Assembly (NCBI GenBank): GCA_030066475.1
Contig: JASJBO010000239.1
Span: forward strand, 1 to 11,252
Origin: Myxococcota bacterium
Lineage (GTDB): Bacteria > Myxococcota_A > UBA9160 > PR03
DNA: 11,252 bases
Direction: 5' to 3'
Made by a program: the position numbers and the translations under genes. The notes beneath the pieces are model-generated. The model was given only the letters and a program-made list of their open reading frames with translations, was not told the origin of the DNA and searched no databases. Of the stretch, positions 1 to 6,823 are shown in pieces; position 1 is the stretch's first letter; each line of letters opens with the position of its first letter.

Positions 1-724
1 GCTCGAGCGCGTCGACGCGCGCGCGCAGGCGCACCTCGGCGCCCGCGGCCGCCAGCGCCGCGGCGGCCGGCTCGGCGTGGACGCGCCCCAGCGGCTCGCG
101 GCTCCAGCCGATGTCGGCGGCGTCGGCCCGCTCGAGCAGGCCGGTCTGGAACACCTTCGCGGCCAGCGCCAGCGATGCCTCGGCCGCGGGCAGGTTGAGG
201 GTGGGACGCACCAGCAGGTCCCAGAACGCGTCCACGGCGCGCGGCGACTCGCCGCGCGCCGCCAGCCAGTCGCCGAAGGCCGTGTCGTCGAGCCGGCGGT
301 CGTCGAGATCCAGCGCGCCCAGTGCGCGCGCGGTGCGGGCGGCGCGCACGCGCTCGCGCGCAGAGAGGTGCCCGAAGCGGAGCAGGCTCGGCGCCAGGTG
401 CAGCGGAGCCGGCAGCCGGTGGCGGCGCAGCCATCGAGCGGAGCGGCCGGGCGCCAGCACCGGAACCGCGAGCCGCGGCTGGAGCGCCAGGCGCGACTCG
501 ACGCCGAGCCGGCGGGCGAAGTCCCGATAGGCGGTGCAGCAGCGCAGGAACACGTGCTGACCGTTGTCGATCGCGAGGCCCTGGTGGCGGGTCGACCAGG
601 TCGCGCCGCCCAGGCGCGGCCGCGCCTCGAGCAGCAGCACGCGCGCCCCCGCGTCGGCGCAGGCGAGTCCCGCCGCCAGCCCGGCGAGCCCTCCACCCAC
701 CACGACGACGCGCTTGCGCGTCAT
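1..724 (-). CDS. hpnE: Hydroxysqualene dehydroxylase HpnE, C-terminus cut by window edge
   Basis: FAD-dependent amine-oxidase-fold protein; in the HpnCDE route it reductively removes the hydroxyl of hydroxysqualene to give squalene for hopanoids. About 241 residues are visible of a family length near 420-450; the rest lies beyond base 1. The N-terminus carries the dinucleotide-binding motif VVVVGGGLAGLAAG (residues 6-19), the acidic residue closing the Rossmann beta-alpha-beta unit (Glu33), and the R-x-G-G motif (residues 37-40), followed by IDNGQHVFL, typical of HpnE and carotenoid-desaturase-like flavoproteins. The start ATG (724-722) overlaps the hpnC stop in an ATGA arrangement, so translation is probably coupled. 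The family is clear; HpnE rather than a phytoene desaturase rests on its place directly after hpnC in a squalene operon. Confidence 0.9.
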   Translation of the reverse strand, partial: MTRKRVVVVGGGLAGLAAGLACADAGARVLLLEARPRLGGATWSTRHQGLAIDNGQHVFLRCCTAYRDFARRLGVESRLALQPRLAVPVLAPGRSARWLRRHRLPAPLHLAPSLLRFGHLSARERVRAARTARALGALDLDDRRLDDTAFGDWLAARGESPRAVDAFWDLLVRPTLNLPAAEASLALAAKVFQTGLLERADAADIGWSREPLGRVHAEPAAAALAAAGAEVRLRARVDALE

Positions 725-1575
725 CCCTCGCGCGCCGCCAGCCAGAGCCGCAGGCCGTGGCGCACGAGGTCGCGGCGCTGGCGCACCGCGCGGTGCGCCA
801 GCACGTCGTACCCGCAGCGCTCGACCGCCTCGGCCGCGGCCCAGCCGCCCGCCGCGAAGCCGGCGACCGCGAGCCGGGCCCAGCCGCGCAGCGAGGCCAC
901 CAACGGCTCGCCCTCGCGCAGCAGACCGCGCACGCGCCCGATCTGGAACGCCAGCAGCGCGCGCAGCGCCGGCGACGCCTGTGGCGCGCGCAGCGCGCGC
1001 TCGTCGCAGCCGAAGCGCGCGCGCTCGTCGGCGGGCAGGTAGATGCGGCCGCGCGCGGCGTCCTCGGCGACGTCCTGGCAGTGCTCGACCAGCTGGAGTG
1101 CAGTGCAGATCGCGTCGGAGCGCGCGATGCGCGCGGGCGTGGCGCAGCCGAACACGTGCAGCACGAGCCGGCCCACCGGCTGGGCGGAGAGCGCGCAGTA
1201 GTCGGCCAGCTCCGGCCAGCTCGCGTAGCGCACCACCATCTGGTCGCGCCGGTTCGCCTCCACCAGTGCACGCAGCGGCGCCTCGGGCAGCGCGAGCTCC
1301 CGCGCGCTGCGCGCCAGCTCGCGCATCAGCGGATGGCGCGGGGTGCCGCACGACACGCGGTCCAGCTCGAGGTCCACCTCGTCGAGCAGCCTCCGCCGAT
1401 CGCCGGCTGCCTCGTCGCCCACGTCGTCGACGAGCCGCGCGAAGCCGTACAGCGCGCGCAGATGGCGGCGCAGCGCGGCGGGCAGCACGCGGAGCGCCAC
1501 CGGGAAGTTCTCGCCGGCCGCGCGCGACATCACGGCCGTGGAGTCGGGCAGCGCGAGCTGGGCGACGCGCCCCAC
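721..1575 (-). CDS. hpnC: Squalene synthase-like HpnC (hydroxysqualene synthase)
   Basis: 284-residue trans-isoprenyl diphosphate synthase-fold protein that converts presqualene diphosphate, made by HpnD, to hydroxysqualene. The HpnC signature ENFPVA is at residues 22-27, the first aspartate-rich motif FARLVDDVGDE at 45-55, and the second, QDVAEDAARGRIYLP, at 167-181. The glutamine opening the second motif (QD rather than RD) fits HpnC and differs from HpnD in the same operon. The chosen start is GTG at 1575-1573, one base after the tetR stop; it gives 21 residues before ENFPVA, as is usual in the family. A later GTG/ATG pair at codons 15-16 is possible. The same frame stays open far upstream, through tetR into the fni remnant, but that part does not look like HpnC. 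Confidence 0.93.
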   Translation of the reverse strand: MGRVAQLALPDSTAVMSRAAGENFPVALRVLPAALRRHLRALYGFARLVDDVGDEAAGDRRRLLDEVDLELDRVSCGTPRHPLMRELARSARELALPEAPLRALVEANRRDQMVVRYASWPELADYCALSAQPVGRLVLHVFGCATPARIARSDAICTALQLVEHCQDVAEDAARGRIYLPADERARFGCDERALRAPQASPALRALLAFQIGRVRGLLREGEPLVASLRGWARLAVAGFAAGGWAAAEAVERCGYDVLAHRAVRQRRDLVRHGLRLWLAAREG

Positions 1576-1576
1576 G

Positions 1577-2164
1577 CTAACCCCGCGGCAGGGCGGCCTC
1601 GGCGAGCGCGCGCAGGCCGGCCGCGCGGCGTTCCTGCGCCTTCGGATCGGAGTCGAACAGCCCGAGCAGCAGGTTGCCGTCCATGAGCGACACCAGGCCC
1701 GCCGCGATCGCGTCGGCCTCGCCGCGGTCGGGCACGAGCGCCTCGACGGCCTCGCGCAGCTCGGCGGTGAAGGAGTCGTGCAGCGCCATGAGCGCGCGCA
1801 GCGGCTCGGCCGCGTGCTCGGGCAACTCCAGCGCCCAGCGCACGAACGTCTCGATCGTCTCGCGCCGCTCGGCCACGAAGCGCTCGTACACCGCGAACAT
1901 CTCGAAGATCCTCTTGCGCGGGGCGAGCGGCTCGATGCTCTCGGCGAGCTTGTCGATGAAGGGCTGGCGGAAGTGGCGACAGACCTCCTGGAACAGGGTC
2001 GCCTTGTCACCGAAGTGCCAGAACACCGCCGAGCGGCTGACCGCCGCGCACTGCGCGATCGCCGAGATGCTGGTGTCGTCGTAGCCGCGCTCGACGAACA
2101 GGGTCGTCGCGGCCTCGAGAATCCGGGCCTGGGTGCGTGCCTTGCGTCCGGCTTCGTCTTCCAA
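1577..2164 (-). CDS. TetR/AcrR-family transcriptional regulator inside the squalene operon
   Basis: 195-residue TetR-type repressor. The N-terminal helix-turn-helix domain spans about residues 10-57: TQARILEAATTLFVERGYDD, then TSISAIAQCAAVSRSAVFWHF, where the recognition helix and the HF/K boundary (HFGDK, 50-54) match the family profile. Residues 58-195 form an all-helical, alanine-rich ligand domain I cannot assign to a known ligand class. No in-frame ATG precedes the HTH closely; TTG at 2164-2162 is chosen because it sits about 8 bases after a GGGGG run and leaves a normal short N-terminus. It lies between hpnD/fni remnant and hpnC, with only 1 base before hpnC, so it is co-transcribed with its probable targets. 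It is not similar, as far as I can recall, to KstR2. Autoregulation or control of dxs/hpn genes is inferred from position only. Confidence 0.88.
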   Translation of the reverse strand: MEDEAGRKARTQARILEAATTLFVERGYDDTSISAIAQCAAVSRSAVFWHFGDKATLFQEVCRHFRQPFIDKLAESIEPLAPRKRIFEMFAVYERFVAERRETIETFVRWALELPEHAAEPLRALMALHDSFTAELREAVEALVPDRGEADAIAAGLVSLMDGNLLLGLFDSDPKAQERRAAGLRALAEAALPRG

Positions 2165-2171
2165 CCGGTTG
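2162..2171. promoter_or_regulatory. Palindrome over the tetR start codon
   Basis: CAACCGGTTG is a perfect 10-bp palindrome that contains the proposed TTG start of tetR (2164-2162). It could be an autoregulatory half-site or simply chance in GC-rich DNA; it is short, and no second copy was noticed upstream of dxs or hpnC. Confidence 0.25.
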
Positions 2172-2250
2172 CCCCCATCTCGTCCCGGCGCTCGCGGCCC
2201 GGGTGCCGTGCTGCCGTCTCCCTGCCGATCCCGAGGGCGCAGGTTCGTGC

Positions 2251-2289
2251 GCCGTCGCGCCGCCGGCAAGCCGCATCGCTGACCGCGGG
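2251..2289 (-). repeat. Intergenic repeat, copy A (upstream of tetR)
   Basis: A 39-base stretch matching copy B (5201-5240) at about 33 of 40 aligned columns by eye, with 6 mismatches and one gap. The best-conserved core on the minus strand is CCCGCGGTCAGCGA, followed after 4 variable bases by GCTTGCC, and a second block GCGACGGC. It lies about 87 bases upstream of the tetR start, in the same orientation relative to its downstream gene as copy B is to dxs. It could be a shared operator or promoter element or a decayed small dispersed repeat. Confidence 0.55.
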
Positions 2290-2553
2290 ATGCCGGGCGG
2301 TCAGCAAGTTCACGACCACCGGAACACGGATTCCCGACACGAGCGCGGCGACGCCCTCGACGCCCGCCTCGCGCGCCGCGGCCAGGCGCCGGCCGAACAG
2401 CTCCACCGAGGCGTCCACCGCGTCGAGCGAGGCCTCGGGCAGCGCGTCGTGGAGCAGGTGCACCTCGTCGAGCAGCGTGCCGCGGCGGCTCTCGACGTCG
2501 GGCTCGACGCACAGGGCCAGGTGCTCGAGCTTGCGGTCCGAGAGCGCGCTCAC
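2275..2553 (-). pseudogene. fni: Remnant of type 2 isopentenyl-diphosphate delta-isomerase
   Basis: The intact enzyme is an FMN-dependent IPP/DMAPP isomerase of about 340-360 residues. Here only the N-terminus is recognisable: from GTG 2553-2551 the frame reads SDRKLEHLALC (residues 5-15), then VHLLHDALPE (31-40), VDASVELFGRRLAA (46-59), matching the IDI-2 N-terminus including the substrate-phosphate-binding R-K-x-x-H segment. Where the family continues with the P-x-L-x-x-x-M-T-G-G strand, this frame goes to AREAGVEGVAALVSGI and then degenerates; the FMN-binding barrel is absent. The 30-40 residues after residue 59 may be the C-terminus joined by an in-frame deletion of roughly 250 codons, but that match is weak. 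There is no stop until the hpnC stop at 721. The GTG overlaps the hpnD stop as GTGA, the arrangement expected of a formerly functional operon gene. An assembly deletion cannot be excluded. Confidence 0.65.
2278..2305. repeat. Perfect 9-bp inverted repeat upstream of tetR
   Basis: GCTGACCGC (2278-2286) and GCGGTCAGC (2297-2305) are exact reverse complements around a 10-base spacer. One arm lies inside repeat copy A. In the minus-strand transcript it would form a stable GC-rich hairpin, but no U-run follows, so an ordinary intrinsic terminator is unlikely. An attenuator, processing site or two half-sites of an operator are possible. Confidence 0.5.
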
Positions 2554-3431
2554 GCGCGACCTCCGAAGCCCGCCCACACCGAGGCCGCGATCGCCAGCCG
2601 CCGCCGCCTCGACAGCCGCAGCGACTGCTCCAGGCACGGGAAGCGGCGCCGCTGGAGCTCTTCGAGCAGGGTGCGGTAGATGCGTCCCATCGCCTCGGCG
2701 GGCCGGAGGGCGCGGCGGTCCTCGGCGGGCAGCAGGCGGTCGGCGCGGTCGTAGTAGATGCGCGCGCGCTCGGCATAGAGCGCGAACAGCAGGCGCTGCG
2801 CGTCGGTCGGCCCGCCGCGGACCAGGCTCTCGGGCGCCACGCCCATGCGCGCCAGGTCTTCGCGCGCCAGGTAGATGCGCCCGCTCTCCGCGTCCTCGCC
2901 GACGTCGCGCAGCACGTTGGTGAGCTGCACCGCGATGCCCATGGCGTGCGCGTACTCGAGCGAGCGCGGGTTGCGGTGGCCGAGCACGCGTACGATCAGC
3001 AGGCCTACCGTCGACGCGACGCGGTAGCAGTAGCGGGTGAGGTCCTCGAAGGTCTCGATCGGCTCGCCGCGCAGGTCGGACTCCACCCCGCACAGCAGAT
3101 CCTGGAAGACCGACTCGGGCAGCTGGTAGCGGTGCACCGCGTCGCCGAGCGCCCTGCCAACCGGGTGCTCGGCCTTGCCACGGTAGGCGTTCTCGAGCTC
3201 GCCGCGCCAGCGGCTCAGCAACAGGCCGCGGTCCTCGCGCACCGCCGGGTCGTCGGCGATGTCGTCGGCCAGCCGGCAGAACGCGTAGATCGCGTGCAGC
3301 GCGCGGCGGCGCGCGCGCGGCAGCATCCAGAAGGCCGCCGCGAAGCTCGACCCGCTGCGCCGCGTGACCTCGGCGCAGTGCCGGTAGGCCGCGTCGACCG
3401 CGGAGCCGCGCGCCGGTGCGGGGCTCAGCAC
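2550..3431 (-). CDS. hpnD: Presqualene diphosphate synthase HpnD
   Basis: 293-residue trans-isoprenyl diphosphate synthase that joins two farnesyl diphosphates head to head to presqualene diphosphate. Aspartate-rich motif 1 is CRLADDIAD at residues 52-60; motif 2 is NVLRDVGEDAESGRIYL at 172-188; both bind Mg2+-diphosphate. The stretch SGSSFAAAFWMLP (26-38) is the usual entry to the fold in HpnD and phytoene synthases, and YCYRVASTVG (134-143) is the other conserved family block. The start GTG at 3431-3429 overlaps the dxs stop by 7 bases and is favoured by family length (about 280-300); a GGGG about 8 bases upstream is the only Shine-Dalgarno candidate. The stop overlaps the GTG of the fni remnant. 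HpnD is preferred over phytoene synthase because hpnC and hpnE follow. Confidence 0.92.
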   Translation of the reverse strand: MLSPAPARGSAVDAAYRHCAEVTRRSGSSFAAAFWMLPRARRRALHAIYAFCRLADDIADDPAVREDRGLLLSRWRGELENAYRGKAEHPVGRALGDAVHRYQLPESVFQDLLCGVESDLRGEPIETFEDLTRYCYRVASTVGLLIVRVLGHRNPRSLEYAHAMGIAVQLTNVLRDVGEDAESGRIYLAREDLARMGVAPESLVRGGPTDAQRLLFALYAERARIYYDRADRLLPAEDRRALRPAEAMGRIYRTLLEELQRRRFPCLEQSLRLSRRRRLAIAASVWAGFGGRA

Positions 3432-5182
3432 CGAGGGCCCCGTGAGCGCGCCTCGTCGACCCAGGCGCCGACGCGCGCCGCAATCGAGTCGGCGTCGAGT
3501 CCGGCGGCGCGCCACTGCGCCTCGACGTCGCCGTGTTCGACGAAGTGGTCGCCGAGCCCGAGCGACAGCACGGCACTGCCCGGCGCACGCTCGGCCAGCA
3601 GCTCGCGCACCGCGCCGCCGAAGCCACCCGCCAGCACGTGGTCCTCGGCCGTCACGATCCGGCCGTGCCGCGCGGCCTCGCGCAGCAGCGCCTCCGCGTC
3701 GAGCGGCTTGGCGAAGCGCGCGTCGACCACCGACGCGGAGATTCCGCGCTCGGCCAGCTGCTCGGCCGCGGTGAGCAACGGGGGGAGCGTCTTGCCCAGG
3801 CCCACCAGCGCCAGGTCGCTCCCATCGCGCAGCCGCTCGGCCCGCCCCACCGGCAGCGGCTTCGGCTCCGGGTCCGGTGCCACGCCCGGCGCGGGACCGC
3901 GTGGGAAGCGCAACGCGAAGGGGCGGTCGCTCTCGAGCCCGGTGGCGAGCAGCCGTGCCAGCTCGTTCTCGTCGCGCGGCGCCGTCACCACCAGGTTCGG
4001 GATCATGCGCAGATAGGCCAGGTCGAGCACGCCGTGGTGCGTGGGCCCGTCGGCGCCGACCAGGCCGGCGCGGTCGAGCGCGAACAGCACCGGCAGTCGC
4101 TGGAGCGCCACGTCGTGCACGATCTGGTCGAAGGCGCGCTGGAGAAAGCTCGAGTAGATGGCGCACACCGGGCGCAGCCCCTCGGCGGCCAGCCCGGCGG
4201 CGAAGGTCACGGCATGCTGCTCGGCGATCCCGACGTCGTAGACGCGGTCGGGGTGCCGCGCGGTGAAGCGATCGAGGCCGGTGCCGTCGGGCATCGCCGC
4301 GGTGATCGCCACCACGCGCGGGTCGCGGTCGGCCAGCGCCGACAGCCCCTCGGCGAAGGCGTGAGTCCAGCTCTTCGGCCCGCCGGCCTCCTCTCGCGCG
4401 CCGGTGGCGATCGCGAACGGCCGCGTCGCGTGCCAGGCGAACGGGTCGGCCTCGGCGGGCGCATAGCCGGCACCCTTGCGCGTGCGCACGTGGAGCACAC
4501 TCGGGCGACGCGCGTCGCGCAGCGCCTCGAGTGCCGCGAGCAGCGCGCCGAGATCGTGCCCGTCGACGGGCCCCGCGTAGTCGAGCCCCAGGGCGTCGAA
4601 GTACTGGCGCGCGCGCCCGGTGCGGTGCAGGCCACCCACGTTGGGCGCGATCGACATGCCGTTGTCGTTGAACACCACGCGCAGCGGAGTGCGCAGGTGA
4701 CCGGCCTGGTTGAGACCCTCGTACGCCATGCCCGCGGTGGCGGCGCCGTCGCCGATCACCGCCACCACGCGAGCCGTGCTGCCCGCGCGCGCCAGCCCCT
4801 CGGCGATGCCGAGCGCCGCCGACACCGAGGTGCCCGCGTGCCCGCCGCCGAAGACGTCGAACTCGCTCTCGGCGCGCCGCAGGAAGCCGCTCGGGCCGTC
4901 GGCACGCTTGATCCGGCGCAGCGCCGCGCGGCGTCCGGTCAGCGCCTTGTGTCCGTAGGCCTGGTGCCCGACGTCCCAGACCAGCCGGTCGCGCGGGGTG
5001 TCGAACACCCAGTGGAGCGCCACGCACAGCTCGACCGTGCCGAGGCTGCCCGCGAAGTGGCCGCCGACCTCGGCGCCGACCGCGATCAGCTCGTCGCGCA
5101 GTGCGCCCGCGACCCGCTCCAGCTCGGTGCGCGGAAGCTGGCGAAGGTCTGCGGGCGTTTCGATCGAGTCGAGGAGCGACAA
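3425..5182 (-). CDS. dxs: 1-deoxy-D-xylulose-5-phosphate synthase, loop-deleted form
   Basis: 585-residue thiamine-diphosphate enzyme that condenses pyruvate and glyceraldehyde 3-phosphate, the first step of the MEP isoprenoid pathway. Seen: GHFAGSLGTVEL (residues 41-52, catalytic His42), WDVGHQAYGHK (69-79), the ThDP/Mg motif GDGA...NDN (144-147, 172-174), then MSIAPNVGG, the second-domain GIAEQHAVTFAAG with the catalytic glutamate, DRAGLVGADGPTHHG, and the transketolase C-domain. Between NVGG (181-184) and YFDALGLDYAGPVDGHD (194-210) only about 9 residues remain where most DXS have about 50, which accounts for the short total length (usual about 620). The start is TTG at 5182-5180: no in-frame ATG/GTG exists nearby, and AAGGTG lies 8 bases upstream. 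Both lie in a hairpin (see 5177-5200). It heads the squalene operon. Confidence 0.96.
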   Translation of the reverse strand: MSLLDSIETPADLRQLPRTELERVAGALRDELIAVGAEVGGHFAGSLGTVELCVALHWVFDTPRDRLVWDVGHQAYGHKALTGRRAALRRIKRADGPSGFLRRAESEFDVFGGGHAGTSVSAALGIAEGLARAGSTARVVAVIGDGAATAGMAYEGLNQAGHLRTPLRVVFNDNGMSIAPNVGGLHRTGRARQYFDALGLDYAGPVDGHDLGALLAALEALRDARRPSVLHVRTRKGAGYAPAEADPFAWHATRPFAIATGAREEAGGPKSWTHAFAEGLSALADRDPRVVAITAAMPDGTGLDRFTARHPDRVYDVGIAEQHAVTFAAGLAAEGLRPVCAIYSSFLQRAFDQIVHDVALQRLPVLFALDRAGLVGADGPTHHGVLDLAYLRMIPNLVVTAPRDENELARLLATGLESDRPFALRFPRGPAPGVAPDPEPKPLPVGRAERLRDGSDLALVGLGKTLPPLLTAAEQLAERGISASVVDARFAKPLDAEALLREAARHGRIVTAEDHVLAGGFGGAVRELLAERAPGSAVLSLGLGDHFVEHGDVEAQWRAAGLDADSIAARVGAWVDEARSRGPRC

Positions 5183-5200
5183 GGTGGCGGCACCTTGCCG
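5177..5200 (-). promoter_or_regulatory. Hairpin enclosing the dxs ribosome-binding site and TTG start
   Basis: On the minus strand CAAGGTG (5197-5191), a 4-base loop CCGC, and CACCTTG (5186-5180) form a perfect 7-bp stem, extended outward to 10 bp by one G-U, one G-C and one C-G pair. The left arm contains the Shine-Dalgarno AAGGTG and the right arm ends with the TTG start codon, so in mRNA both would be paired and initiation hindered. As DNA it is an 18-bp 7-4-7 palindrome, the same geometry as the operator at 6822-6839 but a different sequence, so a protein-binding site is the alternative reading. Confidence 0.5.
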
Positions 5201-5240
5201 GCCGTCGCGTCGGGCGGCAAGCGCTTTCGCTGACCGCGGG
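5201..5240 (-). repeat. Intergenic repeat, copy B (upstream of dxs)
   Basis: A 40-base stretch similar to copy A (2251-2289), 19 bases upstream of the dxs start and filling most of the gap after the fadD3-like stop. Shared blocks on the minus strand are CCCGCGGTCAGCGA, GCTTGCC and GCGACGGC. TCAGCG within it also pairs with CGCTGA at the fadD3 stop (plus coordinates 5228-5233 and 5252-5257, 18-base spacer), echoing the stronger inverted repeat of copy A. A promoter or operator for the dxs operon is plausible; no clear -10/-35 boxes are visible in it. Confidence 0.55.
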
Positions 5241-5251
5241 CCCCCCCTCGA

Positions 5252-6823
5252 TCAGCGCGCGGCGCGCTCGCGCAGCTCGCCCTTCACCACCTTGCCCGAC
5301 GCGTTCATCGGCAGCGCGTCCACGATCTCGAAGCGGCGCGGCACCTTGTAGTTCGCCATCTGCTCGCGGCACCAGGCCGTCAGCGACTCGGGCGCGAGCG
5401 ACGCGCCCGCCACCGGCACCACGAACGCCATCCCCACCTCGCCCATGCGCGCGTCGGGGACGCCGACCACGGCGACCTGGGCGATCTCGGGGTGCGCGAA
5501 CATCAGGTTCTCGATCTCGGCGGGGTAGCAGTTGAACCCGCCCATGATGAACATGTCCTTGATGCGGTCGGTGATGCGCAGCGAGCCCGCCGCGTCCATC
5601 ACGGCGACGTCGCCGGTGTGCAGCCAGCCGTCCGGGTCGATCGTCTCGGCGGTCGCCACCGGGTCGTCCAGGTAGCCGCGCATCACGTTGTAGCCGCGCA
5701 CGACCACCTCGCCGGGCTCGCCGGGCGCCACGTCCACGCCCTCGGCGTCGACCAGGCGCACCTCGACGCCGGGGATCGGCCGGCCCGAGGTGGTGGCGAT
5801 CGTCTCGGGGTCGTCGTCGTGGCGGCACATCGAGACGATCCCGCAGCACTCCGTCAGCCCGTAGCCGGTGACGACCGACTCGAAGCCCAGCTCGTCGCGC
5901 ATGCGGTGCACCAGCTCCACCGCGATCGGCGCCCCGCCGGTCACCGCCAGCCGCAGGTTCGAGAGGTCGTACTGCTGCCGGTCGGGGTGCGCGAGCAGGG
6001 TCTGGTAGATCGCGGGCGGGCCCGGGAACACCGAGACGCGCTCGGTGCCGACACGCTCGAGCACCTGGGGCACGTCGAACACCGGCTGCGGCAGCACCGT
6101 GGCGCCGCGCAGGAAGGCCGAGAGCCAGCCCGCCTTGTAGCCGAACGGGTGCGAGAACGGGTTCACCGCCAGGCAGCGGTCGCCCTCGCGCAGCCCCACC
6201 ACCTCCGACCAGGTCTCGAAGGCGCGCAGGTTCTGTCCGTGCGCGGTCATCACGCCCTTGGGCGTGCCGGTGGTGCCGGAGGTGAACATCACGTCGGAGA
6301 GATCGTCGGGCGACACCGCCTCGGCCCGCGCGCGCGCCGACGCCTCGGAGACGCCGTCGCCGCGCGCCAGGAACGCCTGCCAGCTCGACCGGTCGGGCGC
6401 GCTGCCGCGCAGCAGCACGATGTCCTCGAGCGCCGGCAGGTCCTGGTCGGCCAGCAGCTCGTCGAAGTGGGTCTCGAGGAAGTCGCGCACCGTGAACAGC
6501 AGCCGGGCGCCGCTGGCGCGCAGGATGTGGCCGCCCTCGGCGCCTTTGTAGCGGGTGTTGAGCGGCACCAGCACGCCGCCGGCGGCCTGCCCGCCGAGCG
6601 CCGCCAGGATCCACTCGCCCAGGTTCGGCGCCCAGATCGCGAAGCGGTCGGCGGGGCGCAGCCCGGCGCCGGCGAAGGCGCGGGCCACGCGCAGCACCGC
6701 CTCGCCCAGGCCGGCGTAGCTCAGCCGCAGCTCGCCGTCCTCGATCGCCGGGCGGTCGGCAAAGCGCTCCGCGGCCGCCAGCACCAGACGCGGCGTGGTG
6801 CTCTGCTCGTGGGGAGCTTGCAT
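5252..6823 (-). CDS. fadD3: FadD3-like acyl-CoA synthetase
   Basis: 523-residue adenylate-forming CoA ligase that activates a carboxylic acid to its acyl-CoA through an acyl-AMP. Motifs in order: P-loop TSGTTGTPKG (181-190), acceptor-pocket region VNPFSHPFGYKAG (220-232), YGLTE (321-325), LHTGD with the ribose-binding Asp405, hinge RIKDMFIMGGFNCYPAEIE (420-438), and catalytic Lys511 in NASGKV. The HPFGYKAGWL and GGFNCYPAEIENL segments recall mycobacterial FadD3, which activates HIP, the C/D-ring fragment of cholesterol, and the divergent neighbours resemble FadE30 and IpdF. The start ATG (6823-6821) fits the N-terminus, but the only Shine-Dalgarno candidate is weak (GGA); the predicted transcript leader is very short. 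Ligase family is certain; steroid substrate is inference from resemblance and neighbours. Confidence 0.85.
   Translation of the reverse strand: MQAPHEQSTTPRLVLAAAERFADRPAIEDGELRLSYAGLGEAVLRVARAFAGAGLRPADRFAIWAPNLGEWILAALGGQAAGGVLVPLNTRYKGAEGGHILRASGARLLFTVRDFLETHFDELLADQDLPALEDIVLLRGSAPDRSSWQAFLARGDGVSEASARARAEAVSPDDLSDVMFTSGTTGTPKGVMTAHGQNLRAFETWSEVVGLREGDRCLAVNPFSHPFGYKAGWLSAFLRGATVLPQPVFDVPQVLERVGTERVSVFPGPPAIYQTLLAHPDRQQYDLSNLRLAVTGGAPIAVELVHRMRDELGFESVVTGYGLTECCGIVSMCRHDDDPETIATTSGRPIPGVEVRLVDAEGVDVAPGEPGEVVVRGYNVMRGYLDDPVATAETIDPDGWLHTGDVAVMDAAGSLRITDRIKDMFIMGGFNCYPAEIENLMFAHPEIAQVAVVGVPDARMGEVGMAFVVPVAGASLAPESLTAWCREQMANYKVPRRFEIVDALPMNASGKVVKGELRERAAR

Noticed and set aside
77..1686. 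Overlapping plus-strand open frames antisense to hpnE and hpnC
   Set aside because: Arg/Ala/Pro-rich translations without domains, opposite strand to well-supported genes, no ribosome-binding sites.
2306..2377. The tail after the IDI-2 match (GIRVPVVVNLL) resembles the start of UbiD-type decarboxylases
   Set aside because: Only about ten residues match, with nothing UbiD-like before or after; codon choice there looks non-coding. Kept as uncertain sequence of the fni remnant.
3421..3442. GGGGC...GCCCC stem around the hpnD GTG start
   Set aside because: Only 5 bp with a 12-base loop, inside overlapping coding sequence of high GC; likely chance.
721..3627. Continuous frame joining the fni remnant, the tetR region and hpnC, suggesting a fusion protein
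   Set aside because: Within 1577-2164 the tetR frame has a full TetR domain while this frame gives low-complexity Ser/Arg-rich sequence, so the lack of stops is compositional. HpnC starts at 1575.
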